Assembly (NCBI GenBank): GCA_017404785.1
Contig: JAFRBQ010000003.1
Location: 1 to 48,482, forward strand
Direction of reading: 5' to 3'
DNA length: 48,482 nucleotides
Origin: Erysipelotrichaceae bacterium
Lineage (GTDB): Bacteria; Bacillota_I; Bacilli_A; Erysipelotrichales; Erysipelotrichaceae
Shown: in pieces, positions 8,941-15,982 of the stretch
How positions within the stretch are numbered: position 1 is the stretch's first letter
Layout of the letters: each line of letters starts with the position of its first letter
Notes under the pieces: model-generated
What the model was told of the DNA's origin: nothing
Database searches by the model: none
What the model saw: the letters and a program-made list of their open reading frames with translations, nothing else
Translations under genes and position numbers: made by a program

Positions 8941-8969
8941 TTGCGATAAAAGTCAGTTTATGTTAATAT
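8941..8969 (+). promoter_or_regulatory. Promoter of the enoate reductase/aconitase X operon
   Basis: TTGCGA, then a 17-base spacer, then TAATAT. The -10 box is embedded in the Rex-like operator at 8960-8977. Confidence 0.6.
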
Positions 8970-8977
8970 TTTCACAA
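8960..8977 (+). promoter_or_regulatory. Rex-like operator at the enoate reductase/aconitase X operon
   Basis: The 18-mer ATGTTAATATTTTCACAA has the same two-arm layout as the adhE site: ATGTTAA, four bases, TTCACAA. It overlaps the -10 box and predicted start, a position suited to repression when NADH is low. The arms differ from the ideal TTGTTAA at one base. Confidence 0.65.
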
Positions 8978-8992
8978 ATAGAGGTGACTCAG

Positions 8993-11050
8993 ATGACAAC
9001 AATTAATAAAGACTTAGAACCATTGTTTACATCATGGAAGATAGGCAATGTCGAGATCAAAAACCGTTTCGTCATGACCTCCATGGGTGGAACAAATCTT
9101 TTGGGTTGGATGGAAAACAACCATTTCGACAAGGCTGGTGCCGAATTCATTCTGCAGGTAGCCCAGAACAACTGCGGCCTGGTTTTGCCTGGTTGCCAGC
9201 CGGTATATAATCCGATGTTTGGCCAGTGGCTCTACAAGAATGACAGGATGTATCAGGATCTCAAGAAGTGGATGCCTGAATTCCATAAGACGGGTGCCAA
9301 ACTCTTTGTGCAGCTCACAGCCGGTTTTGGCCGTTCATTCACGATCTCCAAGATGATGGAGATGCTTTATACGAATAAGATATTGAGAGTATTGTCCAAG
9401 CCGGTCATGGATCTTGATAAGATCACCGCGTCAGCTTCACCATCACCGAACAGATGGTCGGACAAAGTCCCTTCTAGAGAGATGACCAAAGCCGAGATCC
9501 AGGAATTCATCGATGCCTTTGCCAAAAGTGCCAGAAAGCTCAAGGATGCCGGTGTTGATGGCGTAGAAGTACACGCCGTTCATGAAGGTTATCTGCTTGA
9601 CCAGTTTACCCTCAAATATGTCAACAAGCGTACCGATGAATATGGCGGATCTTTAGAAAACCGATACCGTTTTGCGGCAGAGATCGTCAAGGCCATCAAG
9701 AAGGAATGCGGAAAGGATTTCCCGGTTTCTCTGAGATATTCCGTCATCTCCAAGACCAAAGGTTTCCGCAAGGGTGCCTTGCCTGGAGAAGACTATGTTG
9801 AAGTAGGCAGAGATATGGAAGAATCCATTGAAGCAGTAAAGTTCCTGCAGGATGCCGGATACGACATGCTCAACTGCGACAACGGTACCTACGACGCCTG
9901 GTATTGGGCTCATCCGCCAATCTACATGCCGGAAAACTGCAACCTGGCTGATGTTGAAGAGATCAGAAAACACTGCGACATTCCGGTCGTAGCTGCCGGA
10001 AGGCTTGATCCAAAGACGGCTGCAGCTGCGATCAAGGAAGGAAAGATCGACGGTGCCGGATTTGCCAGACAGTTTCTGGCCGACAACACCTGGATCACCA
10101 AGCTCATGGAAGGAAAGACTGATGAGATCAGACCATGTATCCTGTGTCACAACGGCTGTTTCAACATGTGTCACTATGAGGGTGTGCCAAATGATCAGGA
10201 ACTTTCCGATTCACTGCACCTGGCAAGATGTGCCGTCAATGCAGAAACCATGCAGACGGATAAACACTATATAAGAAAGACCGACAATCCTAAGGAAGTC
10301 ATCATTATCGGTGGCGGTATCGGCGGCATGGAAGCAGCCAGAGTCCTCAAGCTCAGAGGCCACAAGCCGATCATCTATGAAGCAAGCGACAAACTGGGCG
10401 GAAACTTCATTCCGGCTTCCAGCGAATCATATAAAGGAAAACTAAGAGACCTGCTCAAGTGGTATCTCAAACAGATGAAGGATCTTGAGATCGATGTGAG
10501 ACTGAATACCTTTGTTGGAGATCTGTCTGAGTTTGCCGGCAAGGATATCATCATTGCGACCGGTTCGATCCCACGTACCCTCAAGCTCCCTGGTTTTGAA
10601 AAGACGATCGAAGCCATCGATTTCCTCAATGGCAAGAAAGTCGGTGAAAATGTTGCCGTGATCGGCGGCGGTCTGACCGGATGCGAGATCGCCTATGAAC
10701 TGGCACTTCAGGGCAAGAAGGTCAGTATCGTGGAAATGAAGAATGACCTGATCGCCCAGACCGGTGTATGTCTGGCAAACAGCTCATATTTGAGAGAATG
10801 GTTTGAACTCAATAAAGTCGATGTCTATCTCAATACGGGTCTCAAGGAAGTCAAGGATGACTGCATCATCTGCACCAGGGGTGACGAAGAGATAAAGATC
10901 GCCTGCGACAGCGTCATCTCATCAGTAGGCTATATCCCTTCACCTCTGGTAAAGGAAGGTCCGAAAGTAACACTGGTCGGCGATTGCAAGAGCATCGGCA
11001 ATCTGCGTTCAGTCATCTGGCCGGCTTATGAAGCTGCCATGAAAATATAG
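8993..11050 (+). CDS. 2-enoate reductase-type Fe-S flavoenzyme (Old Yellow Enzyme fused to an FAD/NAD domain)
   Basis: This 685-residue protein has the layout of clostridial 2-enoate reductase, FldZ, BaiCD and 2,4-dienoyl-CoA reductase. An FMN-binding TIM barrel (about 1-370) includes HAVHEGYLLDQF near residue 193, followed by an N-x-R-x-DEYGG stretch. Fe-S cysteines follow in CILCHNGC and NMC near residues 382-393, then an FAD/NAD(P) module with GGGIGG near 439 and GGGLTG near 558. The family reduces an activated C=C bond, often with NADH; the substrate is not readable from sequence. GAGGTGA upstream selects the ATG at 8993 rather than the in-frame ATG at 8960, which lies inside the operator. 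The aconitase X genes follow 12 bases on, so its substrate is probably the product of that dehydratase. Confidence 0.9.
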   Translation: MTTINKDLEPLFTSWKIGNVEIKNRFVMTSMGGTNLLGWMENNHFDKAGAEFILQVAQNNCGLVLPGCQPVYNPMFGQWLYKNDRMYQDLKKWMPEFHKTGAKLFVQLTAGFGRSFTISKMMEMLYTNKILRVLSKPVMDLDKITASASPSPNRWSDKVPSREMTKAEIQEFIDAFAKSARKLKDAGVDGVEVHAVHEGYLLDQFTLKYVNKRTDEYGGSLENRYRFAAEIVKAIKKECGKDFPVSLRYSVISKTKGFRKGALPGEDYVEVGRDMEESIEAVKFLQDAGYDMLNCDNGTYDAWYWAHPPIYMPENCNLADVEEIRKHCDIPVVAAGRLDPKTAAAAIKEGKIDGAGFARQFLADNTWITKLMEGKTDEIRPCILCHNGCFNMCHYEGVPNDQELSDSLHLARCAVNAETMQTDKHYIRKTDNPKEVIIIGGGIGGMEAARVLKLRGHKPIIYEASDKLGGNFIPASSESYKGKLRDLLKWYLKQMKDLEIDVRLNTFVGDLSEFAGKDIIIATGSIPRTLKLPGFEKTIEAIDFLNGKKVGENVAVIGGGLTGCEIAYELALQGKKVSIVEMKNDLIAQTGVCLANSSYLREWFELNKVDVYLNTGLKEVKDDCIICTRGDEEIKIACDSVISSVGYIPSPLVKEGPKVTLVGDCKSIGNLRSVIWPAYEAAMKI

Positions 11051-11062
11051 GAGAGAAAAGAT

Positions 11063-12337
11063 ATGTTGCTGAATAAAGAACAGGAAAGCATATTGAATGG
11101 TGAAAAAGGCGAAACCCTGGCCAAAGTCATGAAGACGCTGGTCATGTATGGCGAAGCTTTTGATGCCACAAAAATGGTGGAAGTAACTTCCAAATACAAT
11201 CACCTGGTCACTTCCTTTGGTCTGGGTGTCATGGAACCGGTATACAAACTGATGGACACACTGCTCAAGGAAGGGGTCAAATCCGGTCAGAAATTCACGG
11301 TCGACCCAAGGCCTTTAGATCCTAATGTTCCGACGACACTCCTGCAGGATCTGATCTTCAAGTTCTTCATGTACAACAAACAGAGCTTCTATGAAGATCA
11401 GCTCAATAAACTTGGATTGCTGGAAAAGGATGCGTTTACCTGCACCTGCTACATGTCCGAAGTAGGCAATACTCCTAAGGAAGGGGAAGTCCTTTCCTGG
11501 TCGGAATCTTCCGCGGTCGTCTATGCCAACTCGGTTTTAGGTGCAAGATGTAACCGCAACTCTGGTATCATCGATATCATGGGTTCGATCGTCGGTTATG
11601 TTCCATATTTTGGCCTGTTGACCGATGAAGGCAGAAAAGCCGACTGGGTCGTCAAGATCGAAACGACAAAGAAACCGGAGGCACAGCTTTTGGGCAGTGC
11701 CATCGGCATGAAAGTCATGGAAGATGTGCCGTATGTTATCGGTCTTGATAAATGGATCGGTAATGAACTTAACGAAGAAGCCTGTACCTATCTCAAGGAT
11801 TTTGGTGCTGCTACAGCATCCAACGGCGCCGTTGGTCTGTATCATATCGACAACCTGACTCCTGAAGCAAAGAAACAGGGTATGTCTCTGGTCAAGGAAA
11901 ATGCCAGGGAGTATGTCATTGATGATGCGGAACTTCAAAGAGTCTATGATTCATATCCTGTCATCTGGAAGAACAAGGATGCCAAGCCTAAACTGTGTTT
12001 CATGGGCTGCCCGCACATGTCCTTGCAGCAGCTTAAAGACTGGACGGAAACGATCGAAGAGAATCTTAAAAAATACGGTAACAGCAAGGTGCAGATCCCG
12101 ACCGTGTTTACTGCTGCTCCGGCTGTCATTGAAAAATTCAAGGAGACCGATTACTATGATCGCCTGTCAAAGACGGGTATCATTCTCTCCTACATCTGCC
12201 CACTCATGTTCATGAACAACCCGATGTGCGCCAAGATGCCGGTCATCACTTCTAGCAATAAATTAAGAACCTATACGACATCAAGGTTCTACACCGATGA
12301 TGAAATTGTATTACAGCTGTGCAAAGGAGGTATCTAG
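11063..12337 (+). CDS. Aconitase X catalytic (large) subunit
   Basis: This 424-residue protein is the DUF521/aconitase X large subunit. Diagnostic stretches are the opening LNKEQESILNGEKGE, cysteines in TCTCYMSEVGNTP near residue 127, WSESSAVVYANSVLGAR near 147, GCPHMSLQQL near 315 and ICPLM near 379. These correspond to Fe-S ligand and active-site regions of the family. Characterised members are dehydratases, namely cis-3-hydroxy-L-proline dehydratase in bacteria and phosphomevalonate dehydratase in archaea; the substrate here is unknown. It lies between the enoate reductase gene and the small-subunit gene, separated from the latter by one base. The start has GGAGAG nearby and is well supported. 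Confidence 0.9.
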   Translation: MLLNKEQESILNGEKGETLAKVMKTLVMYGEAFDATKMVEVTSKYNHLVTSFGLGVMEPVYKLMDTLLKEGVKSGQKFTVDPRPLDPNVPTTLLQDLIFKFFMYNKQSFYEDQLNKLGLLEKDAFTCTCYMSEVGNTPKEGEVLSWSESSAVVYANSVLGARCNRNSGIIDIMGSIVGYVPYFGLLTDEGRKADWVVKIETTKKPEAQLLGSAIGMKVMEDVPYVIGLDKWIGNELNEEACTYLKDFGAATASNGAVGLYHIDNLTPEAKKQGMSLVKENAREYVIDDAELQRVYDSYPVIWKNKDAKPKLCFMGCPHMSLQQLKDWTETIEENLKKYGNSKVQIPTVFTAAPAVIEKFKETDYYDRLSKTGIILSYICPLMFMNNPMCAKMPVITSSNKLRTYTTSRFYTDDEIVLQLCKGGI

Positions 12338-12338
12338 G

Positions 12339-12779
12339 ATGAAACAGTTTAAAGGCAGGATCGTAACACCTGGTACATGTAAGGCTGAAGCTGTCGTCAC
12401 CCATGGCGGTTTCAATACCCTGGCTTCACTTCAGAAGGCTCTACAGTTCGGTGACAAAACAGCTAAGGTATCCGATCAGAACAACCCTGATCTTTACGGC
12501 AAGCCGATCGCCGGCAAGGCTCTTTGTCTGCCACAGACGATCGGTTCTACGACCGGTGGTCTGGTACTTTACTGTGCCTGTGAAATGAAGAGGAATCCGG
12601 CATGTATGCTGTTTGCCAACAGGATCGACTCTCTGGCCTGTGCCGGCAGCGTCCTGGCTTCAGTCTGGTCCGACACCAAGATGCCGGTCGTCGATGAACT
12701 CGGTCAGGAATTTCTTGATTATGTCAAGGATGGCAATATGATCACCATCGCCGAAGATGGAACAGTAACGGTCGAATAA
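12339..12779 (+). CDS. Aconitase X swivel (small) subunit
   Basis: This 146-residue protein is the DUF126/aconitase X small subunit. It carries the family turn IGSTTGG near residue 68, equivalent to the RGSSTGS active-site loop, and a beta-rich swivel fold pattern. It completes the two-subunit dehydratase with the upstream gene. AAAGGAGG lies about nine bases before the ATG at 12339. A longer in-frame reading from 12297 overlaps the large-subunit gene and lacks its own ribosome binding site, so I reject it. It is the last gene of the operon; a long inverted repeat follows. Confidence 0.9.
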   Translation: MKQFKGRIVTPGTCKAEAVVTHGGFNTLASLQKALQFGDKTAKVSDQNNPDLYGKPIAGKALCLPQTIGSTTGGLVLYCACEMKRNPACMLFANRIDSLACAGSVLASVWSDTKMPVVDELGQEFLDYVKDGNMITIAEDGTVTVE

Positions 12780-12788
12780 AATAAAAAT

Positions 12789-12819
12789 GGATTTGTATAC
12801 GGCAAAAGTATACAAATCC
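12789..12819. repeat. Perfect 12-bp inverted repeat after the aconitase X operon
   Basis: GGATTTGTATAC and GTATACAAATCC flank GGCAAAA. There is no T run on the plus strand (AAGGAG follows), but the minus strand reads into ATTTTTATTTTA. It may be an mRNA 3' stabiliser, a minus-strand terminator or an operator. Confidence 0.6.
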
Positions 12820-13007
12820 AAGGAGAACAACTAAGCTCATTAGAGCATAGATGATTCAAACATTACTGTTTATTTTATTATAGAGTAATTAGTTTAGTAA
12901 TACCAACTAATTTTTGTAAAAAATATGTAAATTAGGTTTTTCAGCTTTCTATTTGTATCAGAAAACTGAAAATGATTGATATCTGAATTGGATAATGAGA
13001 AGATAAT

Positions 13008-13036
13008 AATGCCTTGACCTCTGTTAGGGCATTTTT
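13008..13036 (+). terminator. Weak intrinsic terminator upstream of the Thr-rich lipoprotein gene
   Basis: AATGCC and GGCATT enclose a 14-base loop, followed by TTT. It could end read-through from the aconitase X operon. The rest of 12820-13007 is AT-rich with no gene that I can see. Confidence 0.5.
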
Positions 13037-13066
13037 CTTGCAAGAAAGGTGTTTATCTGGAAAATT

Positions 13067-13660
13067 ATGAAAAAGACTTTAACTGTATTACTTGCGATCA
13101 TTATGGTACTGTTCATGAGTGCCTGTTCCGTTGAAACTTCATCATCCTCAACAAGTACATTTACTACTACAACTACCGATAGTGATGGAAAGACCACTCA
13201 GACTACGACAACGACCGAAAACGGTGTTACAACGACTGAGACGATCACAACATCAGCTGACGATCCTACCGGTTTGAGAAACAAGTGGAGAGAATACTTC
13301 ACCAAAGGTGCTGAAGGTGTAAGCAACAATGGCGAAAATATCTATATGATCATGGATGATCCTTCAGCTATCAGCCTGGCAGCGATCATGATCACTTCCA
13401 AAAACAATGAAGAGCTGCTCACTTATGTCTATGGCGAACTCAGTGAAGAAGATGGCATAGTCTACATCAATGATGTTGAAGAGGATATGCGTCTGCCTTT
13501 CCAGCTTGGAGATTCAAATTTCGAGAACTGTTTTGAGATCTATTTCCAGGATGGCGATGCCGCAGTAATGGAACTTGTCGACCTCGATAAGATTATCGAT
13601 GATATGATCAGCATCTGGGAAGTTCATCAGCAGGCATATCAGGAAGCTCACAGTAACTGA
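13067..13660 (+). CDS. Thr-rich lipoprotein
   Basis: From the ATG at 13067 this is a 197-residue lipoprotein. The signal ends in MSAC (Cys near residue 20), and a Ser/Thr-rich linker of about 45 residues with repeated TTT and TTTT runs follows. The domain from about residue 70 to the end is acidic and unrecognised. An upstream in-frame GTG at 13049 would add six residues before the signal peptide, which is less typical. No strong ribosome binding site is visible for either. It precedes the exporter operon but is separated from it by a terminator. Confidence 0.7.
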   Translation: MKKTLTVLLAIIMVLFMSACSVETSSSSTSTFTTTTTDSDGKTTQTTTTTENGVTTTETITTSADDPTGLRNKWREYFTKGAEGVSNNGENIYMIMDDPSAISLAAIMITSKNNEELLTYVYGELSEEDGIVYINDVEEDMRLPFQLGDSNFENCFEIYFQDGDAAVMELVDLDKIIDDMISIWEVHQQAYQEAHSN

Positions 13661-13693
13661 CAGGTCTGATATTTCAGTATAGTCAACGCAATA

Positions 13694-13722
13694 ACTCATC
13701 AGTAAAACTGGTGAGTTTTTTA
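13694..13722 (+). terminator. Intrinsic terminator between lipoprotein and exporter operon
   Basis: AACTCATCAGT and ACTGGTGAGTT form an 11-bp stem with one wobble pair and loop AAA, followed by TTTT. Confidence 0.8.
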
Positions 13723-13762
13723 TAAAAAAGAGAAACTGATTGAAATACTGGATAGTTAGCTG

Positions 13763-13782
13763 ACCTGTACAGGTGATATAAT
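13763..13782 (+). promoter_or_regulatory. Exporter operon promoter with a perfect palindrome
   Basis: An extended -10 element (TGATATAAT, box at 13777-13782) is preceded directly by the perfect 12-bp palindrome ACCTGTACAGGT (13763-13774). No good -35 box is seen. The -10 box ends 10 bases before the ATG, so the transcript would be nearly leaderless. The palindrome is placed like a repressor operator. Confidence 0.55.
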
Positions 13783-13792
13783 CAAAATAATT

Positions 13793-15982
13793 ATGAGAAT
13801 ACCTATCCGCATACAGATGACTTCGACCGAAAACGGTGCAACGGCACTGTTTATGGTCATGGGTCATTACCGCAAATATGTTCCGATGGAGGAACTTCGT
13901 GAGAAGTGTATCGCTTCCCGAAACGGTTCCAGTCCTGAACAGCTCAAGAGCGCAGCTGAGGAATACGGTTTTTTATGTGAGATAAAGAATGAAGGTATCG
14001 AAGAATTAAGAAAAGAAAAGCTGCCGGTGATCGTGCGCTGGAAGAAGCGTTACTATGTGATCGTCACCGGTTTTGGTGCTGACAAAGTAAGGATCGTTGA
14101 TCCGGTCAAAGGTGAATACAAGACACCATTGGATTTCTTCACGAAAAATTACGGAGGGATCGTTCTGACATTTGCCAAGGGTCCTGATTTTGTTCCTGGC
14201 GGCAGACAGGAATCACTTTTTTCTCTGATCAGAGACAGGATCACACCGATCATCAGACCGATCATCGCCATGGTCGTTTTGACTTTGATCTGCATCTGGT
14301 TTGATACCAGGATCTCTGTATACATGAAGAACTTCATGGACAATATCGTCAGTGGCGACAGCTATGTGAAACAGATGCTTGAAGAATATGGCGCAAGCGG
14401 TGAGCTTGATATCTTTGAGGCAAGAACTGTCCTGGCTGTTCTGTCGGTATTCGGTCTTTATTTCATGACGCTGTTCCAGCTGTTTTTTGCGATCAGAAAA
14501 AACAGAGTCATCAATGAGACGAGTCGTCGCATGACCGCTTTATCCAACAGTAGGATGATCAAGAAGATGCTTTCACTGCCGCTTAGTTTCTTTGAACAGT
14601 ATTCAGCCGGTGAGCTGATGTCAAGACTCGACAATAATGAGAAACTGGAACAGTCGATCATGAATTCACTGGTTCCGCGTATGATCAATACGATGATGAC
14701 CATCTTCTATTTCTTCTTCCTGTTCTCCTATGACAAGACGATCACGATCATCTGTTTACTGATTGAAATAATCAATTTCGCCATCACTTTAAAACTGCAG
14801 GAGAAGAATGCGATCATTTCCCGTTCCAATGCCTCCAGTTCAAACGAACTGAATTCTTCAGTCCTCAACGGTATGAACATGATCGAGACGATCAGATCGA
14901 CCGGTTCGGAGAAGGATTTCTTCAATGCCTGGTATTCATCTTTGATGCAGGTCAAGGATAGCCAGCTTAATTCTCAGCATATCAACAGACTCATGTCTTT
15001 AGTAAACAGCGTCCATTCTTTCCTGATCCAGGCGGTCAGACTGTTTTTGGGTGCCTATTTCATCGGCCAGGGACGTATCACTTTAGGTACGATGTCGCTG
15101 TTCATGAATATTTTCAACAATATGCGCAATTCCCTGAGTTCAGCCTTAAGTTCCATGAATGCCATGCAGGTAATGCGTACCAATATCGAAAGAGTAAACG
15201 ACATCATGGAACGTCCTTCACCTGAAGAGATCCCTTTGAAGGAAGGTGTTGAATACGAAAAGCTGAGTGGCAACATCAGTGTCAGAAACGTCTCATATCG
15301 CTACAACAAGGGCGATGATCCAGCCCTTAACGATGTTTCTCTTGATGTCAAGAAAGGACAGATGATCGCACTGGTCGGTTCAACAGGCTGCGGCAAGAGC
15401 ACGCTGCTCAAGATCATGGCCGGACTTTATGAAGCCCAGGGCGGTGAAGTCTACTATGACGGTTTAAAACGTGAAGAGATCCCGGATACGGTCTTCCATT
15501 CTTCGATCGTAACGGTCGACCAGGAGGCCGTCACCTTTGATGATACGGTCTTCAACAATATTCAGATGTGGGATGAGACGATCGAGGACTTTGAAGTCAT
15601 CCTGGCTGCCAGAGATGCCCAGATCCACGATCGTATCGTTTCCGACAGAAACGGCTACAACGTCAAGATCCAGGAAAACGGCCTGAACTTTTCCGGTGGC
15701 GAGATTCAGCGTCTGGAACTGGCCAGAGCTTTGGCTCATGAGCCGACAGTACTGTTCCTGGATGAGTTTACCTCTGCTCTTGATGCTCTTACTGAAGACA
15801 AGGTCATCAGATCGATAAGAGAAAAAGGCACGACTTGCATCATCGTCGCCCATCGTCTTTCAACGATCGTGGATTGCGATCGGATCTATGTCATGGACAA
15901 GGGCAGGATCGTTGAACAGGGAAATCATGAAGAGTTATTTAGACTTAACGGTCTTTACAATAAACTGGTGAGTTCACAATGA
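13793..15982 (+). CDS. NHLM-type peptide exporter ABC protein 1 with an inactive C39 domain
   Basis: This 729-residue protein has three parts: a C39-like domain (about 1-140), a six-helix permease (about 155-460) and an ATPase (about 490-729; Walker A GSTGCGKST near 530, signature FSGGE near 633, LFLDEFTSA near 655, AHRLST near 686). The N-terminal domain matches the NHLM exporter pattern (IQM, KYVPMEELREKC, DPVKGE, GPDFVPGG). However, the catalytic cysteine of ECGAA is Asn14 (ENGAT) and the histidine of NHFVV is Tyr near 87 (RYYVI). It should therefore bind but not cleave leader peptides, as HlyB's C39-like domain does. No Shine-Dalgarno is visible. Its stop overlaps the next gene's start. 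Confidence 0.88.
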   Translation: MRIPIRIQMTSTENGATALFMVMGHYRKYVPMEELREKCIASRNGSSPEQLKSAAEEYGFLCEIKNEGIEELRKEKLPVIVRWKKRYYVIVTGFGADKVRIVDPVKGEYKTPLDFFTKNYGGIVLTFAKGPDFVPGGRQESLFSLIRDRITPIIRPIIAMVVLTLICIWFDTRISVYMKNFMDNIVSGDSYVKQMLEEYGASGELDIFEARTVLAVLSVFGLYFMTLFQLFFAIRKNRVINETSRRMTALSNSRMIKKMLSLPLSFFEQYSAGELMSRLDNNEKLEQSIMNSLVPRMINTMMTIFYFFFLFSYDKTITIICLLIEIINFAITLKLQEKNAIISRSNASSSNELNSSVLNGMNMIETIRSTGSEKDFFNAWYSSLMQVKDSQLNSQHINRLMSLVNSVHSFLIQAVRLFLGAYFIGQGRITLGTMSLFMNIFNNMRNSLSSALSSMNAMQVMRTNIERVNDIMERPSPEEIPLKEGVEYEKLSGNISVRNVSYRYNKGDDPALNDVSLDVKKGQMIALVGSTGCGKSTLLKIMAGLYEAQGGEVYYDGLKREEIPDTVFHSSIVTVDQEAVTFDDTVFNNIQMWDETIEDFEVILAARDAQIHDRIVSDRNGYNVKIQENGLNFSGGEIQRLELARALAHEPTVLFLDEFTSALDALTEDKVIRSIREKGTTCIIVAHRLSTIVDCDRIYVMDKGRIVEQGNHEELFRLNGLYNKLVSSQ

